Shown: one piece after another, positions 42,641 to 50,936 of the stretch
Position numbering within the stretch: position 1 is the stretch's first letter
Layout: the number at the start of each line of letters is the position of its first letter
Assembly: GCF_002102345.1 (NCBI RefSeq)
Contig: NZ_LQPP01000010.1
Span: 1-64,000, forward strand
DNA: 64,000 bases
DNA from: Mycolicibacterium peregrinum
Lineage (GTDB): Bacteria; Actinomycetota; Actinomycetes; Mycobacteriales; Mycobacteriaceae
Direction of reading: 5' to 3'
Translations under genes and position numbers: made by a program
Notes under the pieces: generated by a model
What the model was told of the DNA's origin: nothing
The model's input: the letters and a program-made list of their open reading frames with translations, nothing else
The model's database searches: none

Positions 42641-44002
42641 ATGGGATTGGTGTACTCCAGCATCATCGGCGCCCCGCAGGAAGAAATATTCGCCTGGCAC
42701 GGCCGCCCCGGCGCGTTCGCCAGGCTGTCACCGCCGTGGCAAGCCATGAAGCTCAGATCCGAGGCGACCTCGCTGCGTGACGGCCGCGCCGAACTCGCGC
42801 TACCCGGCGGTCTGCGGTGGGTGGCTCAGCACCAGGCTGACGGCTATGACCCACCCCGGCGCTTCGTCGACGAGATCGCCCGCGGCGGGCCGGCCTCACT
42901 ACCCGCCGCATTGGCAGTGCGCTGGAAACACATTCATGAATTCGACGCGATCGATGCGGCCCACACCCGGATGACCGACCGCGTCGAGACGCCGGTGCCC
43001 GGTCTCTTCCTTCGTCCGATGTTCGTCTACCGTCACCGCCAACTCGCCGACGACCTCGCCGCCCACCGAAGGGCCCACGCACAAGGCCTGGCGCCGCTTA
43101 CGATCGCGGTCACCGGAGCGTCTGGACTGGTGGGGTCGGCGTTGACCGCGTTCCTGAGCACCGGCGGCCATCGGGTCATCCGGCTGGTGCGCCACGCAAC
43201 AACCAAACCTGATGAGCGGCAATGGAACACAGACAACCCTGACCCCCAGCTGTTCGACGGCGTGGACGCCGTCATCCACCTTGCCGGCGCGTCGATCGCA
43301 GGCCGCTTCACCGAAGGACACCGCCGCGCGATCCGCGACAGCCGGATCGAGCCCACCCGCCGGCTCGCGGAACTGATCGCCGACACCGACCCCGGTCCAC
43401 AAGTGGTCGTCAGTGCCTCGGCGGTCGGTTTCTACGGATACGACCGCGGCGACGAAGTTCTCACAGAGACCAGCGAGCGCGGCGACGGCTTCCTCGCCGA
43501 TGTGGTGGCGGACTGGGAGGACGCGCTGGCCCCGGCGCAACGATCAGGCACCCGCGTGGTGCGCATCCGCACCGGAATCGTCCAGTCCCCGAGCGGCGGC
43601 ACGTTACGGCTCCTGCGTCCGCTGTTCGCCGCCGGACTCGGCGGCCGCATCGGCGACGGGCAGCAGTGGTTGCCCTGGATCGGAATCGACGACCTGGTCG
43701 ACATCTATCACCGCGCGTTGTGGGACGAGCAGCTGTCGGGCCCGGTCAACGCGGTGGCACCGGAGCCGGTGCGCAACGCCGAATACACCGACACGCTCGG
43801 CCACGTTCTGCGCCGACCGACGATTCTGCCAGTGCCCACCCTGGGACCACGGCTACTGCTGGGCGACCAAGGTGCCCGCGAACTGGCCTGCGCCAGCCAG
43901 CGGGCGGTTCCCGCGGCCCTCACGGCCGCCGATCACAGCTTCCGCCATCCGCGCCTGGAGCAGGCACTGGGCCACGTACTGGGACGCCCGGCTACGGCGT
44001 AG
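42641..44002 (+). CDS. TIGR01777-family SDR epimerase with N-terminal SRPBCC domain
   Basis: A 453-residue two-domain protein. Residues about 1-145 form an SRPBCC (START-like) ligand-binding domain. Residues about 150-445 are an extended SDR/NAD-epimerase domain with GASGLVGSALTAFL as nucleotide-binding motif, DAVIHLAGASIAGRFTEGHRRAI, and SASAVGFYGYDRGDEVLTE supplying the Tyr. TIGR01777 proteins (related to M. tuberculosis Rv2216 and E. coli YfcH) have no settled substrate. The last 11 bases overlap the convergent secreted-protein gene. Confidence 0.8.
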   Translation: MGLVYSSIIGAPQEEIFAWHGRPGAFARLSPPWQAMKLRSEATSLRDGRAELALPGGLRWVAQHQADGYDPPRRFVDEIARGGPASLPAALAVRWKHIHEFDAIDAAHTRMTDRVETPVPGLFLRPMFVYRHRQLADDLAAHRRAHAQGLAPLTIAVTGASGLVGSALTAFLSTGGHRVIRLVRHATTKPDERQWNTDNPDPQLFDGVDAVIHLAGASIAGRFTEGHRRAIRDSRIEPTRRLAELIADTDPGPQVVVSASAVGFYGYDRGDEVLTETSERGDGFLADVVADWEDALAPAQRSGTRVVRIRTGIVQSPSGGTLRLLRPLFAAGLGGRIGDGQQWLPWIGIDDLVDIYHRALWDEQLSGPVNAVAPEPVRNAEYTDTLGHVLRRPTILPVPTLGPRLLLGDQGARELACASQRAVPAALTAADHSFRHPRLEQALGHVLGRPATA

Positions 44003-44567
44003 GAGCCGCCGGTGGTGCAGCGGGCCCCGGCGGCGCAGCAGGTGGCCGCCCCGGCGAGTTGTACTCGTATCCCGGCGGCGGTGGGCCGTTGAGCGAGTAG
44101 TACCCAGGTGGCAGCGCCGGGCCCGCGGGAGCACTGCCCGGAGCCGGCGCGGTGACCGGGGTCTCGGAACCGGGAGCGTTGATCGACACGTAACCGGGCG
44201 GCAGCGGAGGTGCCGGGCCGGCGCCGGGAGGCGGTGCGACCCCTTCGGGTGCTCCTCCACCGCCCTGAAAGCCACCCGGGTCATGAGCCTGATGCCAGAG
44301 ATCCCTGAGCGTGCCGACCGGGCCGCCACCGTACTGGCCCGAGCCGTACACCGGGTTGGCGATCTCGGGCACCTGCGGCGGACCAGCCGGTGCCGGAGGC
44401 GGGGGCGCGGCCAGGGCGGGATCCGCCGGTGCGGGCGCTGGATCAGGGACGACGGGGTCCGCTGCGGCCTGTCCTGCCGCGGCCAGCACAGCACCGACGG
44501 CGGTCAGGCCTGCGATCGCGAGCTTGGCCCCCTTGATCGCGAGCGTGGCGCGGTGCGCTTCGGTCAT
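43992..44567 (-). CDS. Pro/Gly/Ala-rich secreted protein
   Basis: A 191-residue exported protein. The signal peptide (about 15-36) ends in GQAAADPVVPDP, with the A-x-A-D-P cleavage common in mycobacteria. The mature chain is low in complexity and rich in Pro, Ala and Gly. It contains a more ordered island NPVYGSGQYGGGPVGTLRDLWHQAHDPGGF near residue 70 and two similar units, LPPGYVSINAPG and LPPGYYSLNGPP, near 123 and 152. Function unknown; a wall- or surface-associated role is likely. Confidence 0.65.
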   Translation of the reverse strand: MTEAHRATLAIKGAKLAIAGLTAVGAVLAAAGQAAADPVVPDPAPAPADPALAAPPPPAPAGPPQVPEIANPVYGSGQYGGGPVGTLRDLWHQAHDPGGFQGGGGAPEGVAPPPGAGPAPPLPPGYVSINAPGSETPVTAPAPGSAPAGPALPPGYYSLNGPPPPGYEYNSPGRPPAAPPGPAAPPAAPTP

Positions 44568-44736
44568 CTATCCGGTGGTCCTCTCTCGATGCACCCGCCA
44601 AACTCCTTCAGGAGTCAGGGCGGTCCGTGCATCGTCGCATACCGCCCCGGGGGCGCGCTGGGTTAGAGCGCCGCCGCCAGGACTTCTTCGACGCGTCCGG
44701 GCGACCCCGGTCGGCCTCGCGTGGCAGGCTGAATCC

Positions 44737-45960
44737 GTGTCTCGGGTACTGGTCGTCGGATCGGGTTTCGCCGGGCTGTGGGCAGCGCTCGGGGCCGCCA
44801 GACGCATCGACGAACTCGGAACGGCGTCCGACGGCGTGCAGATCACCGTGGTCAGTGAGCGTCCCTTTCATGACATTCGCGTACGCAACTACGAGACCGA
44901 TCTCGGTGATTGCCGAATCCCGTTGCACAACCTGCTGGATCCCGTCGGTGTGGATCACATTGTCGCCGAGGTCACCGCAATTGACGTCGAAGCCCGGAAC
45001 GTCACGGCGCGCCAGGACGGCCGAACACGCGTCATCGGCTACGACCGGCTGGTGCTGGCCGCCGGCAGCCGGGTCGTGCGACCGAACGTTCCCGGGCTGG
45101 CCGAATTCGGTTTCGACGTCGATACATTCGACGGTGCCAGGCGCCTCGCCGATCACCTCGACACGTTCGCCGCCAATCCGCAGATATCGGGCGCCGGCAC
45201 AGTCGTTGTCGTCGGAGCGGGGCTCACCGGTATCGAGACCGCGTGCGAACTGCCCGCACGGCTCACCGCACTCTTCGATGGCCGCGTCGCACCGAAGGTC
45301 ATACTCGTCGATCACAACCCGCAGGTCGGCTCGGATATGGGCGACTCGGCGCGTCCCGTGATCGAAACCGCATTGTCCGACAACGGAGTTCAGGTGATGA
45401 CCGGTGTCGGCGTGACCGCCGTCGACATCGGTGCCGTTACCTTGTCATCCGGCGCGGTGGTACCGGCGGCAACCGTGGTGTGGTGTGCGGGAATGCGGGC
45501 CAACCCGCTGACTGCCCAACTGCCGGTGACCCTGGACCGGTTCGGTCGACTGCCCGTCGACGAGTACCTCCGCGTCGAGGGAGTGCCCGCGGTGTTCGCG
45601 GCCGGCGATGTGGCCGCCGCGCGGATCGACGACAGTCACCCGTCGGTGATGTCGTGCCAACACGGCAGGCCGATGGGGCGCTACGCCGGGTACAACGTGA
45701 TCGGCGACCTCCTCGACCTGCCTATGCGTGCCCTTCGAATCCCTTGGTATGTCACCGTTCTCGATCTCGGTCCGGCCGGCGCGGTCTACACCGAGGGCTG
45801 GGACCGACAGGTCGTGGCCACGGGCACGGTGGCAAAGGCCACCAAGAAGACCATCAACACCGAACGGATCTATCCGCCGTTGACGGGCGATCGGCAGGCC
45901 CTGCTCGCAGCCGCCGCACCTGACCTTCAGACCAGGCCGCCCCGAGGTTCGAACGAGTAG
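44737..45960 (+). CDS. NDH-2-like FAD-dependent pyridine nucleotide oxidoreductase
   Basis: A 407-residue flavoprotein of the type II NADH dehydrogenase-like family. The FAD site is VLVVGSGFAGLWAALGAA at residues 4-21, the NAD(P) site VVVVGAGLTGIETACELPARL near 155, and the late FAD contact VFAAGDVAAARID near 288. It lacks the hydrophobic C-terminal anchor of true Ndh, so quinone reduction at the membrane is less certain. A GTG at 44737 directly precedes the first strand. A gap of 169 bases upstream holds nothing evident. Confidence 0.8.
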   Translation: MSRVLVVGSGFAGLWAALGAARRIDELGTASDGVQITVVSERPFHDIRVRNYETDLGDCRIPLHNLLDPVGVDHIVAEVTAIDVEARNVTARQDGRTRVIGYDRLVLAAGSRVVRPNVPGLAEFGFDVDTFDGARRLADHLDTFAANPQISGAGTVVVVGAGLTGIETACELPARLTALFDGRVAPKVILVDHNPQVGSDMGDSARPVIETALSDNGVQVMTGVGVTAVDIGAVTLSSGAVVPAATVVWCAGMRANPLTAQLPVTLDRFGRLPVDEYLRVEGVPAVFAAGDVAAARIDDSHPSVMSCQHGRPMGRYAGYNVIGDLLDLPMRALRIPWYVTVLDLGPAGAVYTEGWDRQVVATGTVAKATKKTINTERIYPPLTGDRQALLAAAAPDLQTRPPRGSNE

Positions 45961-46005
45961 CGTTTGGCTGAAAAATGGGTCACGGACCGAATGCCGTCGG
46001 TGGCG

Positions 46006-46485
46006 TCAGTGGAACGAGAACTGCACGACCGCGTTGTTGCCGCCGCGGCAGGTCACCCAGTCGCCCTCTCTGACACACGCCATGGTGTAGGTCTGATGTG
46101 TCACGGGGCTGAATACGTTGATCTGCACTGAATCCCCGGGAACCCGGAAATACTCCTGACGGACATTCTGGGCGAACGGGCACGAGGTGCTCTGGCCGGC
46201 CCAGATACCGCCGCTGCATTCCTTCATCTCCTCGCCCACCGGGCCGGCGCCCTGGGTGGTCAGCTCGTCGAGCTTCGCGAGGGTCTCGGCCCCCGCAACG
46301 CCGTTGACGAACAGGCCGGCGCGCTTCTGGAATTCGCGGATGACGGCTTCGGTCTGTGCGCCGAACTCGCCGTCGACCTGCAGGTGCGAATATGCCGGGT
46401 AGTCCAGGTTCAGCAGCGCCTGTAGCGTCGCGACCTGCTGACCCTGACTGCCGTTCTTCAATGTGACTGTCGGATATGGAGGCAT
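46006..46485 (-). CDS. Peptidoglycan-binding (PG_binding_1) domain protein
   Basis: A 159-residue protein. Residues about 5-70 form a PG_binding_1 domain (LKNGSQGQQVATLQALLNL, LQVDGEFGAQTEAVIREFQKRAGLFVNGVAGAETLAKL). The C-terminal part (about 85-159) has four Cys (ECSGG, TSCPF, MACVREG, VTCRGG) spaced for two disulfides and ends in a beta strand VVQFSFH. No signal peptide is visible. The ATG at 46485 follows GAGAGGAG. A 28-base motif shared with the DUF2278 gene lies 76 bases upstream. Confidence 0.75.
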   Translation of the reverse strand: MPPYPTVTLKNGSQGQQVATLQALLNLDYPAYSHLQVDGEFGAQTEAVIREFQKRAGLFVNGVAGAETLAKLDELTTQGAGPVGEEMKECSGGIWAGQSTSCPFAQNVRQEYFRVPGDSVQINVFSPVTHQTYTMACVREGDWVTCRGGNNAVVQFSFH

Positions 46486-46560
46486 GACAGGCGCTCCTCT
46501 CATCTCGGTGGCATGGAGCCAACTGCTGATGATCGCAACGTATCTGCGTCCCGTGACCGC

Positions 46561-46588
46561 GGGCACGCGTAGCCGACTACTCGAAACG
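46561..46588 (-). promoter_or_regulatory. Conserved 28-base upstream motif, copy 1
   Basis: This 28-base stretch is identical at 25 positions to 54515-54542. Its minus-strand core is GTAGTCGGCTACGCG, with the internal repeat GTAG/CTAC, preceded by CGTTTCGA. It lies 76 bases before the peptidoglycan-binding gene start. The equal strand and distance of the two copies point to a shared promoter or operator. Confidence 0.55.
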
Positions 46589-46630
46589 ATGTGGACGAAA
46601 CGATGTGGACCAGCGGGTCGCCGGCACGTC

Positions 46631-47998
46631 CTAGCGGTCGTTTCCGTCCGGCGGCGACTCGGGCGGCGGCGGTGTCAGCGCGTCCCACGTGGTCCACGTA
46701 TAGCGCTGCTCGGGAAGGCCGGTCGCGCCGAGCATGAATGCCCGGTGCCCGCGGTTCTCGCGGGCGATGGTGGTCAGCCAGGTAGTCACGGTGCTGACGC
46801 GGTTGCGTACGCCGGTGAGGAATGCGATATGGATGAAACCCCAAGCCAGCCAACCGAAGAAGCCGGCGAGCTTGACCGGGCCGACCTGCAGCAGCGCCTG
46901 TCGGCGCGCGATGTACGCCGCCGAGCCGAGATCTCGGTAGCGGAACGGCCGCCGGGGTTTTCCGGCGAGTTCCCGGCGAACACACGAGGCCACGTGGAGC
47001 CCGCCCTGCATCGCATTCTCGGCGACACCCGGCAGGTTCTCCCGGCCGGCCAGATCGCCGATCACGAAGATTTCGGGACGGCCGTCGATCGAAAGATCCG
47101 GCCCCACCGCGATTCTCCCACTGCGATCAGCCTCGACTCCCAGCACCTTGGCGAGGTGGCGGGCGAATGGCACGGCTTCAACCCCGGCCGTCCACAACAC
47201 GGTTCGTGCCGCGTACTGCTCGTCGGGACCACCGGCCTTCGGGGTGACAGTCACCCCGTCCCGGTTGACGTCGGTCACGTGGACTCCCATGTGCAGTTCC
47301 ACGCCCAGTTTCTGCAGCGACTTCGTCGCCTTCTCCCCCAGCTCGGAACAGAAGGCCTTCAGCACCCGTTCCCCGCCGTCGAACAGCAACACCCGGGCTT
47401 CCTTGGGCTCGATGCTGTGGAACTCGTGAGCCAAGGTGCGCGTGGCCATCTCGCGGATCTGCCCGGCCAGCTCGACCCCGGTCGGACCGCCGCCGGCGAC
47501 AGCGAACGTGAGCCAACCGTCACGCTCCGGACCCGGTGGCAGCGTCTCGGCGATCTCGAATGCCGTGAAAACCCGCTGCCGGATGTTGAGTGCGTCGTCG
47601 AGTGTCTTCATTCCGGGCGCCCACTCCGCGAAATGCTCTTTGCCGAAGTAGGACTGCTGCATGCCCGCGGCCACGACGAGGACGTCGTAGTCGAGGGTGA
47701 ACGTCGTCTCATCCGGCCGGCGGGCCGTGACCCGGCGCAACTCGGGGTCGAGGTCGATCGCGTCACCGAGCAACGTGGTGACGTTGCGGTGACGCTCGAA
47801 CTCCTCGCGTAGCGGTCGGCTGATCTGGCCGAAGCCCAACGTCCCGGTGGCGCATTGGTAGAGCAGCGGCTGGAACAGGTGTCCGGCAGCCCGATCGAGC
47901 AGGGTCACGTCGACGTCGACTCCGCCCAATCGACGCGCGCAGAACAGCCCGCCGAATCCCCCACCGATGATCAACACTCTCTTCCGACTGTTGCCCAC
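46631..47998 (-). CDS. ndh: Type II NADH dehydrogenase
   Basis: A 455-residue NDH-2 that passes electrons from NADH to menaquinone without pumping protons. FAD motif VLIIGGGFGGLFCARRL is at residues 8-24; LLYQCATGTLGFGQI near 49 is the quinone-side loop; the NADH motif is FAVAGGGPTGVELAGQI near 165; EIFVIGDLA lies near 300. The C-terminal amphipathic/hydrophobic segment VKLAGFFGWLAWGFIHIAFLTG near 380 anchors it to the membrane, as in mycobacterial Ndh. It starts with GTG at 47998. Other ndh copies may exist elsewhere. Confidence 0.88.
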   Translation of the reverse strand: MGNSRKRVLIIGGGFGGLFCARRLGGVDVDVTLLDRAAGHLFQPLLYQCATGTLGFGQISRPLREEFERHRNVTTLLGDAIDLDPELRRVTARRPDETTFTLDYDVLVVAAGMQQSYFGKEHFAEWAPGMKTLDDALNIRQRVFTAFEIAETLPPGPERDGWLTFAVAGGGPTGVELAGQIREMATRTLAHEFHSIEPKEARVLLFDGGERVLKAFCSELGEKATKSLQKLGVELHMGVHVTDVNRDGVTVTPKAGGPDEQYAARTVLWTAGVEAVPFARHLAKVLGVEADRSGRIAVGPDLSIDGRPEIFVIGDLAGRENLPGVAENAMQGGLHVASCVRRELAGKPRRPFRYRDLGSAAYIARRQALLQVGPVKLAGFFGWLAWGFIHIAFLTGVRNRVSTVTTWLTTIARENRGHRAFMLGATGLPEQRYTWTTWDALTPPPPESPPDGNDR

Positions 47999-48008
47999 AA
48001 CTAGGAGG

Positions 48009-49178
48009 TTAACCGTCGTCGCTGGAAATGCGACCGTGCAGCGCGGATGCGCGCAACGTCAGGTGGTTGCGCTCGGCCACCGAATGCGCCTCGGCCGCAG
48101 CCTGCACGTACAGCCGTGCCGCCGTTGAGATGTCCCCGGCCCGCTCGTGAAGGTAAGCCGCCGCAGCGGTGTATCGCGGCAACGCCGGGTCCAGTTCGGC
48201 GAGCGCGGCCAAACCTGCCCGCGGCCCGTCGGCTTCACCTAACGCGACTGCGCGGTTGAGGCGTACCACCGGGCTGTCGGTGAGTGCGACGAGTTCGTCG
48301 TACCACTCGACGATCTGCACCCAGTCTGTCTCCTCGGCGGACTGGGCGTCGGCGTGCAGCGCCGCCACCGCCGCCTGGGCCTGATACTCCCCGAGCCGGT
48401 CGCGGGCCAGGGCGGCTTGCAGGAAGTACACACCCTCGGTGATCAGATCGCGCCGCCACAGTGCGCGGTCCTGCTCGGCGAGAGGAACCAGGGTCCCGTC
48501 GGCCCGGGTACGCGCCGGGCGCCTGGCGTGGTGCAGCAGGAACAACGCAAGCAGACCGCTGACTTCCGGATCGTCGGTGGTCCGGGCGAGCTGACGGACG
48601 AGCCTGATCGCCTCGGCGGCCAGGTCGACATCGCCGCTGTAGCCCTCGTTGAACACCAGATACAGCACCCGCAGCACGGTGCGCAGGTCGCCGGGACGAT
48701 CCATCCGAACCGCGGACACGGTGCGCTTGGCGCGGCTGATCCGTTGCGCCATCGTCGCTTCCGGCACCAGATACGCCTGCGCGATCTGGCGGGTGGTCAA
48801 GCCTCCGACCGCACGCAGTGTCAGGGCGACAGCGGCCGAGGAGGTCAGGCTCGGGTGCGCGCACAGGAAGTAGAGCTGCAAGGTGTCGTCCACCGCGGCG
48901 GCCGGCCCGGCGGCCGGCTCCGCAGAAACCCGGGCCTCGCGGTTCCGCCGAGCAGCATCGGACCGGGTGAGGTCGAGGAACCTGCGCCACGCCGTGGTGA
49001 TCAACCAGCCCTTGGCATCGTCGGGCCGCCCGTGCGGCCAGGTTTCCCAGGCCCGGACCAAGGCCTCCTGCACGGCGTCCTCTGCCGTCGCGAAGTCCGC
49101 ACCGCGATGGACGAGGGCAGCCAGAACACCGGGAATCAGATCCCGGAGTCGGGCCTCGTCCACCGCACCGGGGTCCAT
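48009..49178 (-). CDS. ECF42-type RNA polymerase sigma factor with C-terminal TPR-like extension
   Basis: A 389-residue ECF sigma factor. Region 2 is at about residues 15-75 (FATAEDAVQEALVRAWETWP, WLITTAWRRFLDLTRSDAARR). Region 4 lies at about 110-165 (LRAVGGLTTRQIAQAYLVPEATMAQRISRAKRTV). A helical C-terminal extension of about 220 residues (DUF6596/TPR-like) includes VFNEGYSGDVDLAAEAIRL. This plan and the directly upstream DGPF/YCII gene define group ECF42. The ATG at 49178 overlaps the partner's stop as TGATG. No anti-sigma gene is present; the extension is thought to govern activity. Confidence 0.88.
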   Translation of the reverse strand: MDPGAVDEARLRDLIPGVLAALVHRGADFATAEDAVQEALVRAWETWPHGRPDDAKGWLITTAWRRFLDLTRSDAARRNREARVSAEPAAGPAAAVDDTLQLYFLCAHPSLTSSAAVALTLRAVGGLTTRQIAQAYLVPEATMAQRISRAKRTVSAVRMDRPGDLRTVLRVLYLVFNEGYSGDVDLAAEAIRLVRQLARTTDDPEVSGLLALFLLHHARRPARTRADGTLVPLAEQDRALWRRDLITEGVYFLQAALARDRLGEYQAQAAVAALHADAQSAEETDWVQIVEWYDELVALTDSPVVRLNRAVALGEADGPRAGLAALAELDPALPRYTAAAAYLHERAGDISTAARLYVQAAAEAHSVAERNHLTLRASALHGRISSDDG

Positions 49179-49585
49179 CAGTCGGTGACAGTCGGTGGGG
49201 CGGTCAGGAACGGACGCACCTCCAGCCACTCGTGGATGGGCCGCCCGCCCGCACCCGGTGCCGCGGACAGTTCGCCGGCCAATGCGACCGCCCGGTCGTA
49301 GGAGTCGACGTCGACGACCATCCACCCTGCGATCAGGTCCTTGGTCTCGGCGAACGGGCCGTCGGTCACCGGTGGCTTGCCCTCGCCGCCGTACTGGACC
49401 CAGCTGCCCTCCGGGGCCAGGGCCTGGCTGTCGACGTACTCGCCACTGTCCTTGAGCCGATCCGCGAAATCGTTCATGTACCGGATGTGGGCCTCGATCT
49501 CGTCCGGGGTCCACTGGTCCATCGGAATGTCGTTGACCGACGCGGGGGCACCCCGGTAGTGCTTGAGAAACAGGTACTTGGCCAT
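49178..49585 (-). CDS. YCII/DGPF-domain protein, partner of the ECF42 sigma factor
   Basis: A 135-residue YCII-related protein. It carries the DGPF hallmark in PVTDGPFAETKDLIAGWMVVDVDSYDRAVALAGEL (about residues 87-120) after LFLKHYRGAPASVNDIPMDQWTPDEIEAHIRYM. DGPF proteins accompany ECF42 sigma factors and are their main known targets; their biochemical role is not settled. The ATG at 49585 follows GGGAGAAT. Its stop overlaps the sigma factor start, and a promoter matching the ECF42 pattern lies upstream. Confidence 0.85.
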   Translation of the reverse strand: MAKYLFLKHYRGAPASVNDIPMDQWTPDEIEAHIRYMNDFADRLKDSGEYVDSQALAPEGSWVQYGGEGKPPVTDGPFAETKDLIAGWMVVDVDSYDRAVALAGELSAAPGAGGRPIHEWLEVRPFLTAPPTVTD

Positions 49586-49633
49586 GAGATTCTCCCTTCG
49601 GATTCGCAACCCGGGTCGGTCGCTCACAACGGG

Positions 49634-49660
49634 GACGGAGCCGCCACGGTGTTCTCGACA
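49634..49660 (-). promoter_or_regulatory. Probable ECF42-dependent promoter of the DGPF-sigma operon
   Basis: On the minus strand, TGTCGA (49655-49660) and CGTC (49634-49637) are separated by 17 bases and lie 49-75 bases before the DGPF start. Published ECF42 targets carry TGTCGA at -35 and CGA/TC at -10, so the operon is probably positively autoregulated. Confidence 0.6.
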
Positions 49661-49817
49661 TCGAAGCCCAAAATATTTCTGATCTCATGTCGGGCCACGT
49701 CACACGGGTACAGGATGACGTATACGCCCGTCGTCCGACCTCAGGTGCACAACCGATCAGTTCGATTGGCTAAGCTTCGACTATCCAAGTTCAGATTCGA
49801 GCACCGAGGTGGCATTC

Positions 49818-50054
49818 ATGTTCCTGAGCAAGGCAGCCGTGGCGACCTTCGCGGCCGCAGGCCTGATCGGAGCCGCACTCGGCCTCGGCGCGGCCACCGC
49901 GAGCGCCGATCCCGATCCGAGCCTCCCGCCGCCGCCGAACGCGCCGAAGAAGCCGGCCGAGACGTGGCAGGGCCACCCGATGGTCTGGTGGAACCTGCCC
50001 GCCGGCGGTCACTGGGGCGTCTGGGTCAACGGCGACTTCCTTCCGTTCACCTGA
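49818..50054 (+). CDS. Small secreted protein with Trp-rich tail
   Basis: A 78-residue exported protein. The signal peptide (about 1-30) ends ATASADPDPS. The mature part is Pro-rich and then WQGHPMVWWNLPAGGHWGVWVNGDFLPFT, with five Trp in 22 residues. Short mycobacterial proteins of this plan are conserved but uncharacterised. The ATG at 49818 fits CGAGG nine bases upstream; a GTG at 49809 is in frame. The 232-base gap before it holds the leftward sigma operon promoter. Confidence 0.6.
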   Translation: MFLSKAAVATFAAAGLIGAALGLGAATASADPDPSLPPPPNAPKKPAETWQGHPMVWWNLPAGGHWGVWVNGDFLPFT

Positions 50055-50078
50055 TCCAGCACCGAACCTGACGGCCAG

Positions 50079-50927
50079 ATGACGTCCGTCGAGGCCATCG
50101 CCGCGGTCCCGTTCATCGACGGGATCGTCTACGGCGAGGGGCCGCGTTGGCACGGTGACCGCCTGTGGTTCACCGACGGCCTGGCCGGCCGGGTTTACTC
50201 GGCCGGCGCCGCCGGTGACCTCGCGGTCGAGGTAGAACTCGCGCGCGCCTCCGGACTCGGGTGGCTACCCGACGGGACGCTCGTGGTGTCGACTCTCTTC
50301 TCGGCGGAGCTGCACCACGCCGACGCGCACGGAAACGTGACGGCCGGCTACGACCTGAGCGACATCGCGTGGTCCACCAACGATCTGCTGGTCGCGCCGG
50401 ACGGTCGGACGTATCTCGACCTCTATATCGCCGACGGCCGCGGCCTGACGGGCGGGATCGGACTGGTCGCCCCCGACGGCGCCGTGCGCATTGTCGCCAC
50501 CGGACTTTCGATGCCCAACGGCCTCGGACTGCTGCCCGACGAATCGACCCTGGTGGTCAGCGAGACACGCGGTTCCCGCCTGTTGGCGTTCACCGCCGGT
50601 CCCGACGGCAACCTGGGAACACCGACCGTGTTCGCCGACCTGGGCCCGGACCGGCATCCTGACGGACTGTGCGTCGACACCGCGGGCGGAGTGTGGGTCG
50701 GCTCGTATGACACCGGAGAGTTCCTGCGCGTCGTCGCCGGCGGCGAGATAACGCACCGCATCGAGATCGACCGCGGATGGGCGGTGGCTCCGGCGCTGGG
50801 CGGCCCCGACGGGCGGACGCTCTACCTGGTGGTCGACGAGACGAGCCACGAAGATCTGTTGGCGGGCAAGTCGACTGGACGGATCCTGCAGGCGCGCGTC
50901 GACGTTCCCGGGCTGGGGTCGCCCTGA
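50079..50927 (+). CDS. SMP-30/gluconolactonase-like protein
   Basis: A 282-residue six-bladed beta-propeller of the SMP-30/gluconolactonase/LRE family. The metal-site Glu is in VYGEGPRWH near residue 18. NDL in WSTNDLLVAPDGRTYLD near 106, MPNGLGLLPDE near 148 and HPDGLCVDTAGGVWVG near 195 supply the other Asn/Asp ligands. Members hydrolyse sugar or aryl lactones. Located 24 bases after the small secreted protein gene, possibly on one transcript. It ends nine bases before the convergent ThrE gene. Confidence 0.8.
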   Translation: MTSVEAIAAVPFIDGIVYGEGPRWHGDRLWFTDGLAGRVYSAGAAGDLAVEVELARASGLGWLPDGTLVVSTLFSAELHHADAHGNVTAGYDLSDIAWSTNDLLVAPDGRTYLDLYIADGRGLTGGIGLVAPDGAVRIVATGLSMPNGLGLLPDESTLVVSETRGSRLLAFTAGPDGNLGTPTVFADLGPDRHPDGLCVDTAGGVWVGSYDTGEFLRVVAGGEITHRIEIDRGWAVAPALGGPDGRTLYLVVDETSHEDLLAGKSTGRILQARVDVPGLGSP

Positions 50928-50936
50928 TCGCCTGAC

